Shown here in pieces: positions 1 to 7,867 of a stretch of 15,065 nucleotides of DNA. The position numbers and the translations under genes are program-made. Numbering within the stretch: position 1 is the first letter of the stretch; each line of letters starts with the position of its first letter. The notes under the pieces were generated by a model. That model did no database searches. It was not told where the DNA came from and saw only the letters and a program-made list of their open reading frames with translations. The stretch is from Gemmatimonadales bacterium UBA1120 (GTDB taxonomy: Bacteria; Gemmatimonadota; Gemmatimonadetes; Longimicrobiales; Gaopeijiaceae): positions 1-15,065 of the forward strand of contig DCAZ01000037.1 of NCBI GenBank assembly GCA_002313925.1, written 5' to 3'.

Positions 1-1519
1 CCACCGTGAAGACGACCATGAGCAAGAGAGGTAGATCATCCAAAAAGACTGAAGGACCAACCCATATCGCACTCGTAATATGAGAAACCGAAAGGAACCC
101 ACCATCCACAAATCCAAGAACGAACAGAGTTAAACCGAGTGAAACCCAGCGAAGCAAAGTCACCTTCGTGAAGAATGCAGCCATCCCGAATGCGAGCACG
201 AGTAAAATCAACGCAACACGATCCCAAGAAGTGTTCGCGAGCATTCGCTCCAGAAGCGTTTCCTCTTGGATTAATGTGAAATTGAATCCTTCACCTGGAA
301 GAATTTCGTCTGAGCCTGCGATAGCTGAGGAATCCGATGGTCCTTCCAGCTCAGCCTCTGCGGTGTCGATTAGAGCAGTTCCCTCGACAGTTGTTGAGGG
401 CAGGTCGGTATTCGCGAGTGCCTCAGCGACCGCCCTCTCTTCGGCTGCCGCACGCTCAGCTTCCGCCTCTGCCTCGGCGGCGGCGGCTTCCTCGGCCATG
501 ATAATCCGCGCTTCCTGGGTCGTGTAATCCAGCGTGTGGAAGCCTAGCCTGGAACCGAGGTCGTAAAGGAACGTGAACGGCCTCGTGATGTCGACTGTAT
601 CTTCGACCATCATGACCCCTGTAATCGTTGCCTCGCCGTAGGAAACACCCCCTGAGGTCAAGCCCAACATCACGATGTTCTCAGGCGAGATGTCGATCGT
701 GTCTCCACCCTGTTCGATCGCCCAACCCTCTCTGACAAAAAGCCGGAGACGCGGCCCGTCCACCGTGTAGAGCATGAGATGATCCGCACCTCCACGCCTT
801 TCAACAGAAGCTAAAGCGCGCTGGTACATCTCTTCACCCAAGAGATACTCTCCCACCCTATCACTCCACATGTGTGCAATAGAGATGCCAGCAGACCCCT
901 CTCCTGGCTCAGTCACCTCAAGCCGCTCGACAACACCTCGACGGCGAAGCTCGAACCAAGACAGTCCTACCACATCTTCTACCGTACCCGTTGGTAATTC
1001 GACTTCAAACGAGTAGGCATTTGCAACACGACGAGCTGTGTTGCGTATGCCACGGGAAAGTGCTCGGACGCTGATGGAAACCTGAGAGATTCCGTCGACA
1101 TCTCCACCCACACGGAATGCTTCGCCGACGTACTTCCCTGTGTATTGTTCCTGGAAGCCCGGCCGCCGAAGGAAATCGCCCATGCTGCTCATGTACGATT
1201 CACGGTAATTCGTCACTCTGATACCCGTGAGTGTCCCGTCCAGCTTCATCCCCACCAATGTCTCGATCGTACCGCTATACCCGTACTCCTCGGGAGGCAA
1301 ATCAGAGGTGATGAAGACGTACCCGATGAGTTCCTGACCCCGATATGCCTGCTTTACGAGAGGATCCCCCGTCGCTGGGGAAAAGAGATCCGCCTCAGGC
1401 ATTACTTCCCGGAGGAGTGATTCCGACACACCATCGATGTTCTGACCCTTCAGATCATTCGGCACAGCCCATGACACGAGAACTACAATGAGAAATACGA
1501 GGCGTCGTGTATGTGTCAT
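1..1519 (-). CDS. NosR/NirI-like FMN-binding membrane protein (3' part beyond the left edge)
   Basis: The reading frame is open from the ATG at 1519 to the left edge, giving 506 residues. An in-frame TAG at 1529-1531 rules out a longer start. Residues 1-26 form a signal/anchor sequence. Residues about 39-165 resemble the periplasmic FMN-binding domain of NosR/NirI (PADLF-like start, GYVFITSD, GYSG, LVGMK, then a VDGIS..S motif). A NosR-type region follows (SIAHMWSDRVGEYLLGEE, about 213-230), then an Ala/Glu-rich likely coiled-coil linker (about 340-370), then membrane helices at about 434-451 and 455-472. The WDR...LLRW...LSV pattern matches the NosR core. NosR proteins pass electrons to the periplasm through FMN and C-terminal ferredoxin clusters; that C-terminal half is off the window. 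The usual SGAT flavinylation motif is SQVS here (residues 145-148). Family membership is firm, but a role in N2O reduction is not shown because no nosZ is visible. Confidence 0.8.
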   Translation of the reverse strand, partial: MTHTRRLVFLIVVLVSWAVPNDLKGQNIDGVSESLLREVMPEADLFSPATGDPLVKQAYRGQELIGYVFITSDLPPEEYGYSGTIETLVGMKLDGTLTGIRVTNYRESYMSSMGDFLRRPGFQEQYTGKYVGEAFRVGGDVDGISQVSISVRALSRGIRNTARRVANAYSFEVELPTGTVEDVVGLSWFELRRRGVVERLEVTEPGEGSAGISIAHMWSDRVGEYLLGEEMYQRALASVERRGGADHLMLYTVDGPRLRLFVREGWAIEQGGDTIDISPENIVMLGLTSGGVSYGEATITGVMMVEDTVDITRPFTFLYDLGSRLGFHTLDYTTQEARIIMAEEAAAAEAEAEAERAAAEERAVAEALANTDLPSTTVEGTALIDTAEAELEGPSDSSAIAGSDEILPGEGFNFTLIQEETLLERMLANTSWDRVALILLVLAFGMAAFFTKVTLLRWVSLGLTLFVLGFVDGGFLSVSHITSAIWVGPSVFLDDLPLLLMVVFTV

Positions 1520-1567
1520 CGGCAAAGCCTAAAAAGGTGCCAGATACGCAGCTTACGATCTGCGGAT

Positions 1568-2878
1568 TCAGCCGACAGAAACTGCGTCACCCAAGTCATC
1601 CCCATCGCTCACAGCCATAGCATCACCACGTGCACCGATGCCGATTGCAACTATTGCCCAGACACCCATGACAGGAGCTGCGATCAGGGCAATAGTACCG
1701 AGTGAAAGCCCAATAAACGTACCAAGCCCAGCGTAGATCCAACCACTGACCAAATCACCGCCCCGGTACACTGCTGCATCAATAAAGGCTTTGGATTTGT
1801 ACTTTTCCTCACGTGATACCACAGTGAACAACACTTCCCGAGCTGGTTTCGTAATACCGTAACGGCCCGCGCGATAGATCACTTGAACCACCATTAGAGT
1901 CACCAGAGTGGGATAGACTCCTAGAGCAACAAAGCCCACAAACATTGCCACAGGGATCAACGCCAGGGTCACCCCCACATTTAGCCAGCGTAAGATCCGC
2001 GCAGTCAGATACACCTCGAAGAGAATCGTTAGGATGTTGACGGTCAGATCAATTTTCGACAGAAAGGCTCTGCGTTCACCTCGATCAGTCATTACTTCGT
2101 ACACAATGTCAGACTGTGCGAAGTAAAGAACGGTAGACGCGAATGTCATTAACGCGATAAAGGCGGCGATGCCCGTGAGATACCGCGAAGCGAAGACTGC
2201 TTTCATCCCCGACCATGCTCCACCAGAAAGCGGCCGACCTGACTCACCTACAGCCTCAACTCCACCGGTTTCAAAGTTTCGGTGCAACGCCCCGGCAAAC
2301 CATGAAGCTGTCTCAAGAGGCACACACGAAATCAGAAGGAGGGTGAACACTGGCACCTGTTCTGCCAAAAAGACTCCAACCAGCGGCCCAAAAATCCCTC
2401 CGAGAGAGACCCCTACAGCAATGAAGGCGAAAAGCCTCTTTCCTTGGTCGTTGTCAAAACAGTCGGCTACGAGGCCCCAGAACACTGTTACCACAAAAAG
2501 TGAGAAGATGCTCGCCCACACATAGAAGGCTCGATCAATCCACGGGCGCGCTTCCACTGGGAGGAAAAGGAGGCTCGCCCAAAAACCGATTAGACAAGCA
2601 ATAAAGAAGCGATTCACGAGGGGAACAAAGACGCCACGAGAATACCTAGAGGCTACCCACGAGTATGCTGGAACTGCTACGAAGACCATGACCAAGAACA
2701 CGGCAGTCCACAGGTACTGGAGGTTGCCTCGGTCTTCGGCCGCGATCTCATCTCGCACGGCCCTCAGGATGTACCACGCGAACATGATGAAGAAGCCATA
2801 AGCCGCAGCCCACAGCATCCCCTTAAACTCTTCATCATCCCTGAAGTCAACGAAGTAGCCGATCAGCCCTTTTAGCAC
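1568..2878 (-). CDS. ATP/ADP-translocase family (NTT/TLC) transporter, MFS-like
   Basis: This is a polytopic membrane protein of about 436 residues with roughly 11-12 hydrophobic segments. It has hallmarks of bacterial homologues of the nucleotide transporter family: YILRAVRDE near residue 36, KPAREVLFT near 344, and KYKSKAFIDAAVYRGGD near 359. Characterised family members in intracellular bacteria and plastids exchange ATP for ADP, and some carry other nucleotides or NAD. Members in free-living bacteria are mostly uncharacterised, so the substrate is unknown. I chose the GTG at 2878 because GGAGGT (2887-2882) lies 4 nt ahead of it; a TTG four codons upstream at 2890 is the longer alternative but has no good ribosome site. 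The NosR-like gene starts 48 bp downstream on the same strand and is probably co-transcribed. The exported SDR gene is divergent across a 272-bp gap in which I see no clear promoter. Confidence 0.8.
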   Translation of the reverse strand: MLKGLIGYFVDFRDDEEFKGMLWAAAYGFFIMFAWYILRAVRDEIAAEDRGNLQYLWTAVFLVMVFVAVPAYSWVASRYSRGVFVPLVNRFFIACLIGFWASLLFLPVEARPWIDRAFYVWASIFSLFVVTVFWGLVADCFDNDQGKRLFAFIAVGVSLGGIFGPLVGVFLAEQVPVFTLLLISCVPLETASWFAGALHRNFETGGVEAVGESGRPLSGGAWSGMKAVFASRYLTGIAAFIALMTFASTVLYFAQSDIVYEVMTDRGERRAFLSKIDLTVNILTILFEVYLTARILRWLNVGVTLALIPVAMFVGFVALGVYPTLVTLMVVQVIYRAGRYGITKPAREVLFTVVSREEKYKSKAFIDAAVYRGGDLVSGWIYAGLGTFIGLSLGTIALIAAPVMGVWAIVAIGIGARGDAMAVSDGDDLGDAVSVG

Positions 2879-3150
2879 GCGGACCTCCAAGCAGTTAGCA
2901 GGCCACAGATCTCGATGGCTGAGCCTCGGTTAGCCCTCTGTTCGAAACAGCATCGGCTATGGGCTCAAGCGCTGCATGATAGGGTTCCTGTAGCCGCCTC
3001 ACCAGAAGTTGCGAGCGCGGTAGGCGTGATTCAGGACACCAGTCCGGTGCAAGGATGGGCGGAACTACCTAGACTGTCTACTTCAGAATAAAGTAATCTC
3101 CGTATTCCTATGATGACGCTAAATCGGATAAGGCAAGGAGCCGCAGCACC

Positions 3151-4098
3151 ATGAATCAAGATTGCAACGTTGTCCCTGAAAGATCACTGACAAGATCCCC
3201 AGGTCTCATGCTGACCCTAGCCTTAGCTTTGTTGCCCAGCGCCTTTCTAGCCGGCACCCCAGACGTCAGTGCCCAGGCACCTGCCCAACCCACATCTGGT
3301 CAACAGGTAGCCCTTGTCACGGGCTCCACATCCGGGTTGGGCCGTGAGGTTGCACTTCGCCTTGGAGCGATGGGATGGCACGTCATCGTGCACGGACGTA
3401 GTCAAGAACGCGGGATGCAGGTCGTGGACGAAATCAACAGTCAGGGTCCGGGCAATGCACGGTTTTACAGAGCTGACCTGGCTTCTTTTGATCAAACGAG
3501 AGAATTCGGTGAATCGCTCCTGAGGGATTACGAGCGTATGGACGTTCTGGTGAACAATGCAGGCTTTGGTTCAGCACCCAATGAGCGCTTGGTGTCCGAA
3601 GATGGACACGAATTCCGATTCCAAGTGAACTATCTGTCCACTTACTTGCTCACCCACATGCTCATGCCTCGCCTACGCTCGAGCACACCTTCCCGCATCG
3701 TAAATGTCTCTTCGTTAGCTCAAAGCCCTATCGATTTCGATGATGTAATGATTGAAAACAACTTCAGCGGCGGGAGAGCTTACGGCCAAAGCAAGCTCGC
3801 CCAGATCATGTTCACCTTCGACCTGGACGAGGAATTAGATGGCACCGATATCATGGTGAACTCTCTTCATCCAGCGACATATATGCCTACTGGGATGGTG
3901 CTGAGAGCGGGCGCTCAACCCCGTGCTACGATCGATGAAGGCGCGGATGCGGTGATGCAGCTGGTAGTATCTGACGAAATTGAGGGCGGCCAATTTTTCC
4001 GGGGGCTAGTACCGGCACGAGCAAATGCCCAGGCCTACGATATGCAGGCCCGAGCTAATCTCAAGGCACTGAGCCAGGAGTTAACCGGAGTCCGCTAA
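3151..4098 (+). CDS. Short-chain dehydrogenase/reductase with N-terminal export signal
   Basis: This is a complete classical SDR of 315 residues. The nucleotide-binding motif TGSTSGLG is at 57-64, NNAG at 135-138, the catalytic Ser region NVSS at 185-188 and YGQSK at 211-215. The stretch around RIVNVSSLA, AYGQSKLA and NSLHPATY resembles the retinol-dehydrogenase-like branch of SDRs. Arg83 after beta-2 hints at NADP(H) preference. Unusually, residues 1-42 form a basic N-terminus, a hydrophobic core (about 19-34) and a SAQA-type cleavage site. There is no twin-arginine motif, so Sec export or a membrane anchor is predicted. AAGGAG lies 10 nt before the ATG. The gene is isolated: the carrier upstream is divergent and the epimerase downstream is convergent, 59 bp away. 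The alternative Met20 start would still leave much of the hydrophobic stretch. The substrate is unknown. Confidence 0.88.
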   Translation: MNQDCNVVPERSLTRSPGLMLTLALALLPSAFLAGTPDVSAQAPAQPTSGQQVALVTGSTSGLGREVALRLGAMGWHVIVHGRSQERGMQVVDEINSQGPGNARFYRADLASFDQTREFGESLLRDYERMDVLVNNAGFGSAPNERLVSEDGHEFRFQVNYLSTYLLTHMLMPRLRSSTPSRIVNVSSLAQSPIDFDDVMIENNFSGGRAYGQSKLAQIMFTFDLDEELDGTDIMVNSLHPATYMPTGMVLRAGAQPRATIDEGADAVMQLVVSDEIEGGQFFRGLVPARANAQAYDMQARANLKALSQELTGVR

Positions 4099-4157
4099 GG
4101 TTTGGGCCAGGGGTTTCGACTAGCCTCTCCCCAACGCTTATCAGGTAGTAGGCTCCC

Positions 4158-5291
4158 CTACTGGCGGGCGTGCCACGCTGCTAACACCTCGGCTTCTCGT
4201 TCAGCCGAGATGCCCGACCTCAGATCTGCCTGACGTTCTGAAGAGCGGGAAAAATGAAAATCCAAAGTCTCGCGAGCAGTAACCGCTAGCGGCCGGAATG
4301 TCAGACCAGCCTCAACCTCTGGTGTAAGATCGAAGCGAGCGAAACCTTCAGATCCTGGGGTAGGTGGTCTCCATACTGGCATGTGCGAATACGGGCGAAT
4401 CCCCATTTGGGTAAGGAATTCGAGGTTGACCCAGGTGAATGTCGTTTCGGCAGTGGTGATCCCTCGGATCCCATAGAGCAATTCAGCCATCGGCCTAGGT
4501 GTCCTAGGCCCGACACCATTAAATACTCCAGCCGTGCCATCTTCTGCCATGCGGATCATCCATTCTGTAAAGTCTCGTACATCGATGATCTGCACCGGAT
4601 CAGTAGGATCACCGGGAGCAAGAACCTCACCACCACGGTTGATGCGTACCGGCCAGTAGGTGAAGCGGTCGGTGTCATCACCTGGGCCGATAATGAGTCC
4701 AGGACGAACAATATTGGTGCGGCCTACGAAGATTCGTTGTGCTGTGCGCTCTGAGAGTGCTTTAGCAAGCCCATAGGGCAGAGACTCAGAATCCCTGCTA
4801 ACACCAGCACTCTCGTAGGTGTACGTCGGTGCATCAGCGGTCATCGGAACGATGCTCGTATCCGAATAGGCCGAGCGTGACGAAACGTAAAAATACAGGC
4901 CCACCGAATCCTTCAGAAAATCAGCTGCCAGGCGTACCCACTCCGGGTTAGATCGGGAGTTATCGATAACAACGTCCCATGACCGACCTGCGAGTGCATC
5001 GAGCTGTCCATTTCGGTCCCCGACAAGCCGCTCGACACCAGGAAAGAGGTGAGTGTTTGTTCGACCACGATTAAAGAGCGTGACGGTGTGCCCGCGATCT
5101 AACGCATATCGAACCTGATGAGGACCAATGAAGCCGGTACCCCCAAGTATGAGAATACGGATAGCTCTTTGCGCAGGCGGCTCAGGCTTACGGAAAGAAT
5201 CTGCAACTAGGGACTCCGGGCTGACCCCGAGACCCAGGCCACCGGTAGCTGCAGCTGTTAGTCTCAGGAAGTCTCTTCGATCAGTCGGCAT
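4158..5291 (-). CDS. Tat-exported NAD-dependent epimerase/dehydratase-like protein 1
   Basis: The 377-residue protein opens with a twin-arginine signal (DRRDFLRLT, residues 4-12) and a hydrophobic Gly/Ala segment. A Rossmann fold of the extended-SDR type follows: GGTGFIG at 50-56, FNRGR at 73-77, GDRN at 91-94, VSSRSAY at 136-142 and the catalytic pair Y173/K177 in YGLAK. The central segment with GPGDDTDRFTYWPVRI (about 202-217) is shared with the paralogue at 11276-12397. Overall it belongs with epimerase/CSP41-like proteins, whose reactions on sugar nucleotides or other substrates vary widely. Tat export suggests it folds with bound NAD(P) before crossing the membrane, as known for glucose-fructose oxidoreductase. 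GGAG lies about 9 nt before the ATG. It is a single gene, convergent with the SDR and divergent from the copper enzyme operon. The substrate is unknown. Confidence 0.87.
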   Translation of the reverse strand: MPTDRRDFLRLTAAATGGLGLGVSPESLVADSFRKPEPPAQRAIRILILGGTGFIGPHQVRYALDRGHTVTLFNRGRTNTHLFPGVERLVGDRNGQLDALAGRSWDVVIDNSRSNPEWVRLAADFLKDSVGLYFYVSSRSAYSDTSIVPMTADAPTYTYESAGVSRDSESLPYGLAKALSERTAQRIFVGRTNIVRPGLIIGPGDDTDRFTYWPVRINRGGEVLAPGDPTDPVQIIDVRDFTEWMIRMAEDGTAGVFNGVGPRTPRPMAELLYGIRGITTAETTFTWVNLEFLTQMGIRPYSHMPVWRPPTPGSEGFARFDLTPEVEAGLTFRPLAVTARETLDFHFSRSSERQADLRSGISAEREAEVLAAWHARQ

Positions 5292-5406
5292 CTAAGCTCT
5301 CCAGTTCTCATGCAGGGATCCTAGCTTATCGCTGCTACAACCTGCATCGGGTGAGGTCATCTCTACAAGCGTATTTACGGGATAGAGTGGCTAGCGAATT
5401 CATAGC

Positions 5407-5430
5407 TCCTTTTTGGATTGCCGAAAAGGA
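5407..5430. repeat. 24-nt inverted repeat upstream of the heme-copper operon
   Basis: Ten-base arms around an ATTG loop pair fully if the T5414-G5423 wobble is allowed (arms 5407-5416 and 5421-5430; outer part CCTTTT/AAAAGG, inner part GG/CC). It sits in the 259-bp divergent gap, 121 nt before the copper enzyme ATG and 116 nt from the Tat epimerase ATG. No T-tract follows, so it does not look like an intrinsic terminator. The wobble pairs in plus-strand RNA but becomes A-C in minus-strand RNA, so if it acts as RNA it favours the copper operon leader. It could instead be a protein operator. Confidence 0.45.
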
Positions 5431-5550
5431 TAATCGCAATGCATCTTGATCTTTACCTGACTTACATCTGCACACCGCCAGTAGGTGGCCATCGACGCGG
5501 TCCGGGTAGAGTGAAGCAGAAAATGGCCTCATCAGTTTAGGAGGATGACC

Positions 5551-6945
5551 ATGAGTTATACCCATCGGAGTCACGACAGGCATACCAAACGGCTCGGAAT
5601 CTATGCCGCTGGAGTCCTGATACTAATGCTGGCGACATCCACTGACGTGTTCAGTCAGTCAGGGGCAGATGATGTGACTTTCACCGCAGATATAGCGCCA
5701 ATCCTCCAGCGTAGCTGCCAAAATTGCCATCGTCAAAATTCAGTGGCACCCATGTCATTGCTGACATATGAAGAGGTGCGGCCTTACGCCCGACGTATCA
5801 AGGAGCGAACGATGCTTCGGGATCGGATGGGAGTGATGCCGCCCTGGTTTATTGAAAAAGATGTCGGCATCCAAGACTACCAAAATGACATCTCACTGAG
5901 TGAGGCTGAAATCACGATGATCGCTGAATGGGCAGACAACGGTGCACCCCGTGGCGATCCGAATGATATGCCGGCACCTCGTGTGTTCGCAGCTGAAGAT
6001 GAATGGGATATCGGTACCCCAGATCTGATCGTTGACTTGCCTCCGTATACGATGGGAGCAAAAGCTCCAGACTGGTGGGGTATGATCCCTCCTGTATCTA
6101 GTGGGTTGGCGGAGGACCGTTACGTAGCAGCGATGGAGGTAAAGGAAATCAGCGACGTCGAGGGGGGAGTTGGAGGAAAATTCATCTTCCATCACGCAAT
6201 CATCACTTCGACGGACGAAAACGGAAGGCCGAACGGCAGTTGGCCAATACATGAGGTGGGTCGCAATGCAGAGACATTCGATCCCCTAGCTGGTCAGATA
6301 TTGAGAGCTGGATCACAGTTCATGGTACCGGGTGTCCATATGCACTCAAACGGCCAAGAAACCACTGCTCATCTGCGGCTCGGTTTCAAGTTCCATCCGA
6401 AAGGCTATGAATCGGAACGACGGAGTACACTCTTGAATTTCGGCAATGGCGAAATCGATCTACGTCCCATGCAGGATGGTCAAGAGGTCCACATCTTCCA
6501 TACGCTGCAACAGAACATGAAAATCACAACCTTCGAACCACATATGCACGCCGCAGGTGTGAGAATGTGCATGGAAGCGGTTTGGGGTGGACGGACTGAA
6601 ACCCTAACGTGCGCAGGGTACGACCATAACTGGGTAAAGGTTTACAACTACGCAGAAGATGCCGCGCCTCTTCTACCGAGAGGTACCCTCCTGCATGTGA
6701 CGGCCTATTTCGATACTACAGAAAACAACACGAATGTGATTGACCCCAGGAATTGGGGTGGATTAGGGCACAGATCAATCGACAATATGGCAATTGTGTT
6801 TGCCCCTGGACTCACGCTCAACGACGAGCAATTTGCGGAAGAAATCGCAAAACGTCGGCTACGTCTTGGTTTAGCTAAAGGTGAGGGTATGCTCGGATGT
6901 CCACTGTGTGGTTTCGAGGAACTGCCTGGAAATGGCAGAAGATGA
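5551..6945 (+). CDS. Secreted cytochrome c / type II copper monooxygenase-like fusion protein
   Basis: This 464-residue protein has a signal segment at about 15-36. An N-terminal c-type heme domain follows, with CQNCH at 56-60 and the APMSLLTYEEVRP and MPPW motifs usual in such heads. The C-terminal part (about 155-430) resembles ascorbate-dependent type II copper monooxygenases (PHM/DBM). The order of likely Cu ligands is preserved: HH at 214-215 and a His of HMH at 263-265 for the CuH site; H331 and H333 of PHMH plus M413 of DNMAIVF for the CuM site. It probably acts in the periplasm as an oxidase or hydroxylase with the heme as electron relay; the substrate is unknown. A CPLC knuckle (450-453) lies near the C-terminus. 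AGGAGG at 5539-5544 abuts an ATG at 5545 with no spacer, so the ATG at 5551, six nt away, is the likely start. Its stop overlaps the next start. Confidence 0.85.
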   Translation: MSYTHRSHDRHTKRLGIYAAGVLILMLATSTDVFSQSGADDVTFTADIAPILQRSCQNCHRQNSVAPMSLLTYEEVRPYARRIKERTMLRDRMGVMPPWFIEKDVGIQDYQNDISLSEAEITMIAEWADNGAPRGDPNDMPAPRVFAAEDEWDIGTPDLIVDLPPYTMGAKAPDWWGMIPPVSSGLAEDRYVAAMEVKEISDVEGGVGGKFIFHHAIITSTDENGRPNGSWPIHEVGRNAETFDPLAGQILRAGSQFMVPGVHMHSNGQETTAHLRLGFKFHPKGYESERRSTLLNFGNGEIDLRPMQDGQEVHIFHTLQQNMKITTFEPHMHAAGVRMCMEAVWGGRTETLTCAGYDHNWVKVYNYAEDAAPLLPRGTLLHVTAYFDTTENNTNVIDPRNWGGLGHRSIDNMAIVFAPGLTLNDEQFAEEIAKRRLRLGLAKGEGMLGCPLCGFEELPGNGRR

Positions 6946-7820
6946 AGAAAACCAGCCTTATTCTAGCACTAGTCACGTCTGCGGGATTCCCGCTTTCCGC
7001 AATCGCGCAATCACCAAGTAGTGGTCAGAACATCGCGCCCGTATATGAAGGATTTGAAACGAACTCGGACGGCTCGTTTAATTTGCTGTTCGGGTATTAC
7101 AACCGGAACTGGGAAGAGCAGATCGACGTACCCGTTGGTCCGGGGAACTATCTTGAGCCCGGAGGACCGGACCGAGAGCAACCCACCCATTTCTTTCCGC
7201 GACGTAACCAATTCGTCTTCCGGGTTCACGTTCCAGCTGATTTCGGAGATAAAGAGGTGGTATGGACCCTCACAACTAATGGTGTAACCGAACGAGCATA
7301 CGGAACCCTTCGGCCTGCCTACGCGGTCGACGCCGTCGTCATGAGTGCCAACTTCGGTGCGGGAGGACAAACCGGTTTCCGGCCCTCGCTGACCGGAAAC
7401 CTCCCACCCGAGCTTATGTTGGAGAGCGAGAAGACGATGACCGTGGAAATCGGGGAGCCAGTTTCCCTGAGCGCAGTTGCGACTGATGATGGGAAGCCGG
7501 GCCGACAGTCAATCTCGTCACGTTCTATCGGTCAAAGCCATTTCGTGCCTAACTCAGCCACTGGACTGCGTCTTTCATGGTTTAGATACAGGGGTCCTGG
7601 CGAAGTCATGTTTGACCCCGCTCAAACCAAGGTTTGGGAGGACCGCAGAGATGGTGGAAATTCACCGTGGTCGGCTGGTTGGCAAACGCCACCCATCCCG
7701 CCGGACAACAGATGGACCGTGCAAGCAACGTTCAGTGAGCCAGGGACCTATTTGCTGAGAGCGCTCGCACATGACGGCGGGCTAATCAACTATGAAGACG
7801 TGACTGTGATTGTGCGGTGA
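6942..7820 (+). CDS. Exported Ig-like-domain protein of unknown function, coupled to the copper enzyme
   Basis: I do not recognise a named family. The 292-residue protein has a clear Sec signal peptide (MKKTSLILAL start, cleavage near AIAQ, residue 23). The mature part is beta-rich with many Trp, Tyr and Pro residues. Residues about 35-130 include a GYYNRNWEEQIDVPVGPGN segment, and the C-terminal section (about 166-292) looks like an Ig/PKD-type fold ending FSEPGTYLLRALAHDGG and VTVIV. The start is placed at 6942 because ATGA overlaps the stop of the copper enzyme (TGA at 6943-6945), the classic sign of translational coupling, and because the signal peptide begins exactly there; a longer frame back to 6897 would bury the signal inside the protein. 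The likely role is an accessory or binding partner of the heme-copper enzyme, inferred only from this coupling. Confidence 0.8.
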   Translation: MKKTSLILALVTSAGFPLSAIAQSPSSGQNIAPVYEGFETNSDGSFNLLFGYYNRNWEEQIDVPVGPGNYLEPGGPDREQPTHFFPRRNQFVFRVHVPADFGDKEVVWTLTTNGVTERAYGTLRPAYAVDAVVMSANFGAGGQTGFRPSLTGNLPPELMLESEKTMTVEIGEPVSLSAVATDDGKPGRQSISSRSIGQSHFVPNSATGLRLSWFRYRGPGEVMFDPAQTKVWEDRRDGGNSPWSAGWQTPPIPPDNRWTVQATFSEPGTYLLRALAHDGGLINYEDVTVIVR

Positions 7821-7867
7821 TAAACCTAAATAGGTCTTAGTACTTCCCGAATCTCCTATTGAGCAGC

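Noticed and set aside
168..527. Plus-strand Ala/Ser-rich open frame of 119 codons
   Set aside because: It is antisense to the Ala/Glu-rich linker of the NosR-like gene; the composition comes from the repetitive codons of that linker, and it has no ribosome site or family resemblance.
1..1519. Calling the left gene nosR of a nitrous oxide reductase locus
   Set aside because: No nosZ, nosD or other nos gene is visible and the flavinylation motif is altered, so only NosR/NirI-like is justified.
3109..3114. TATGAT as a -10 box for the exported SDR gene
   Set aside because: The sequence 17 bp upstream bears no resemblance to a -35 box, and a lone hexamer is weak evidence.
4147..4162. Six-bp hairpin AGTAGG-CTCC-CCTACT as a shared terminator between convergent genes
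   Set aside because: There is no T-tract on either strand and the stem overlaps the stop codon of the epimerase; it may be chance.
7824..7835. ACCTA-AA-TAGGT palindrome between convergent genes as a terminator
   Set aside because: The loop is only two bases and no T-tract follows.
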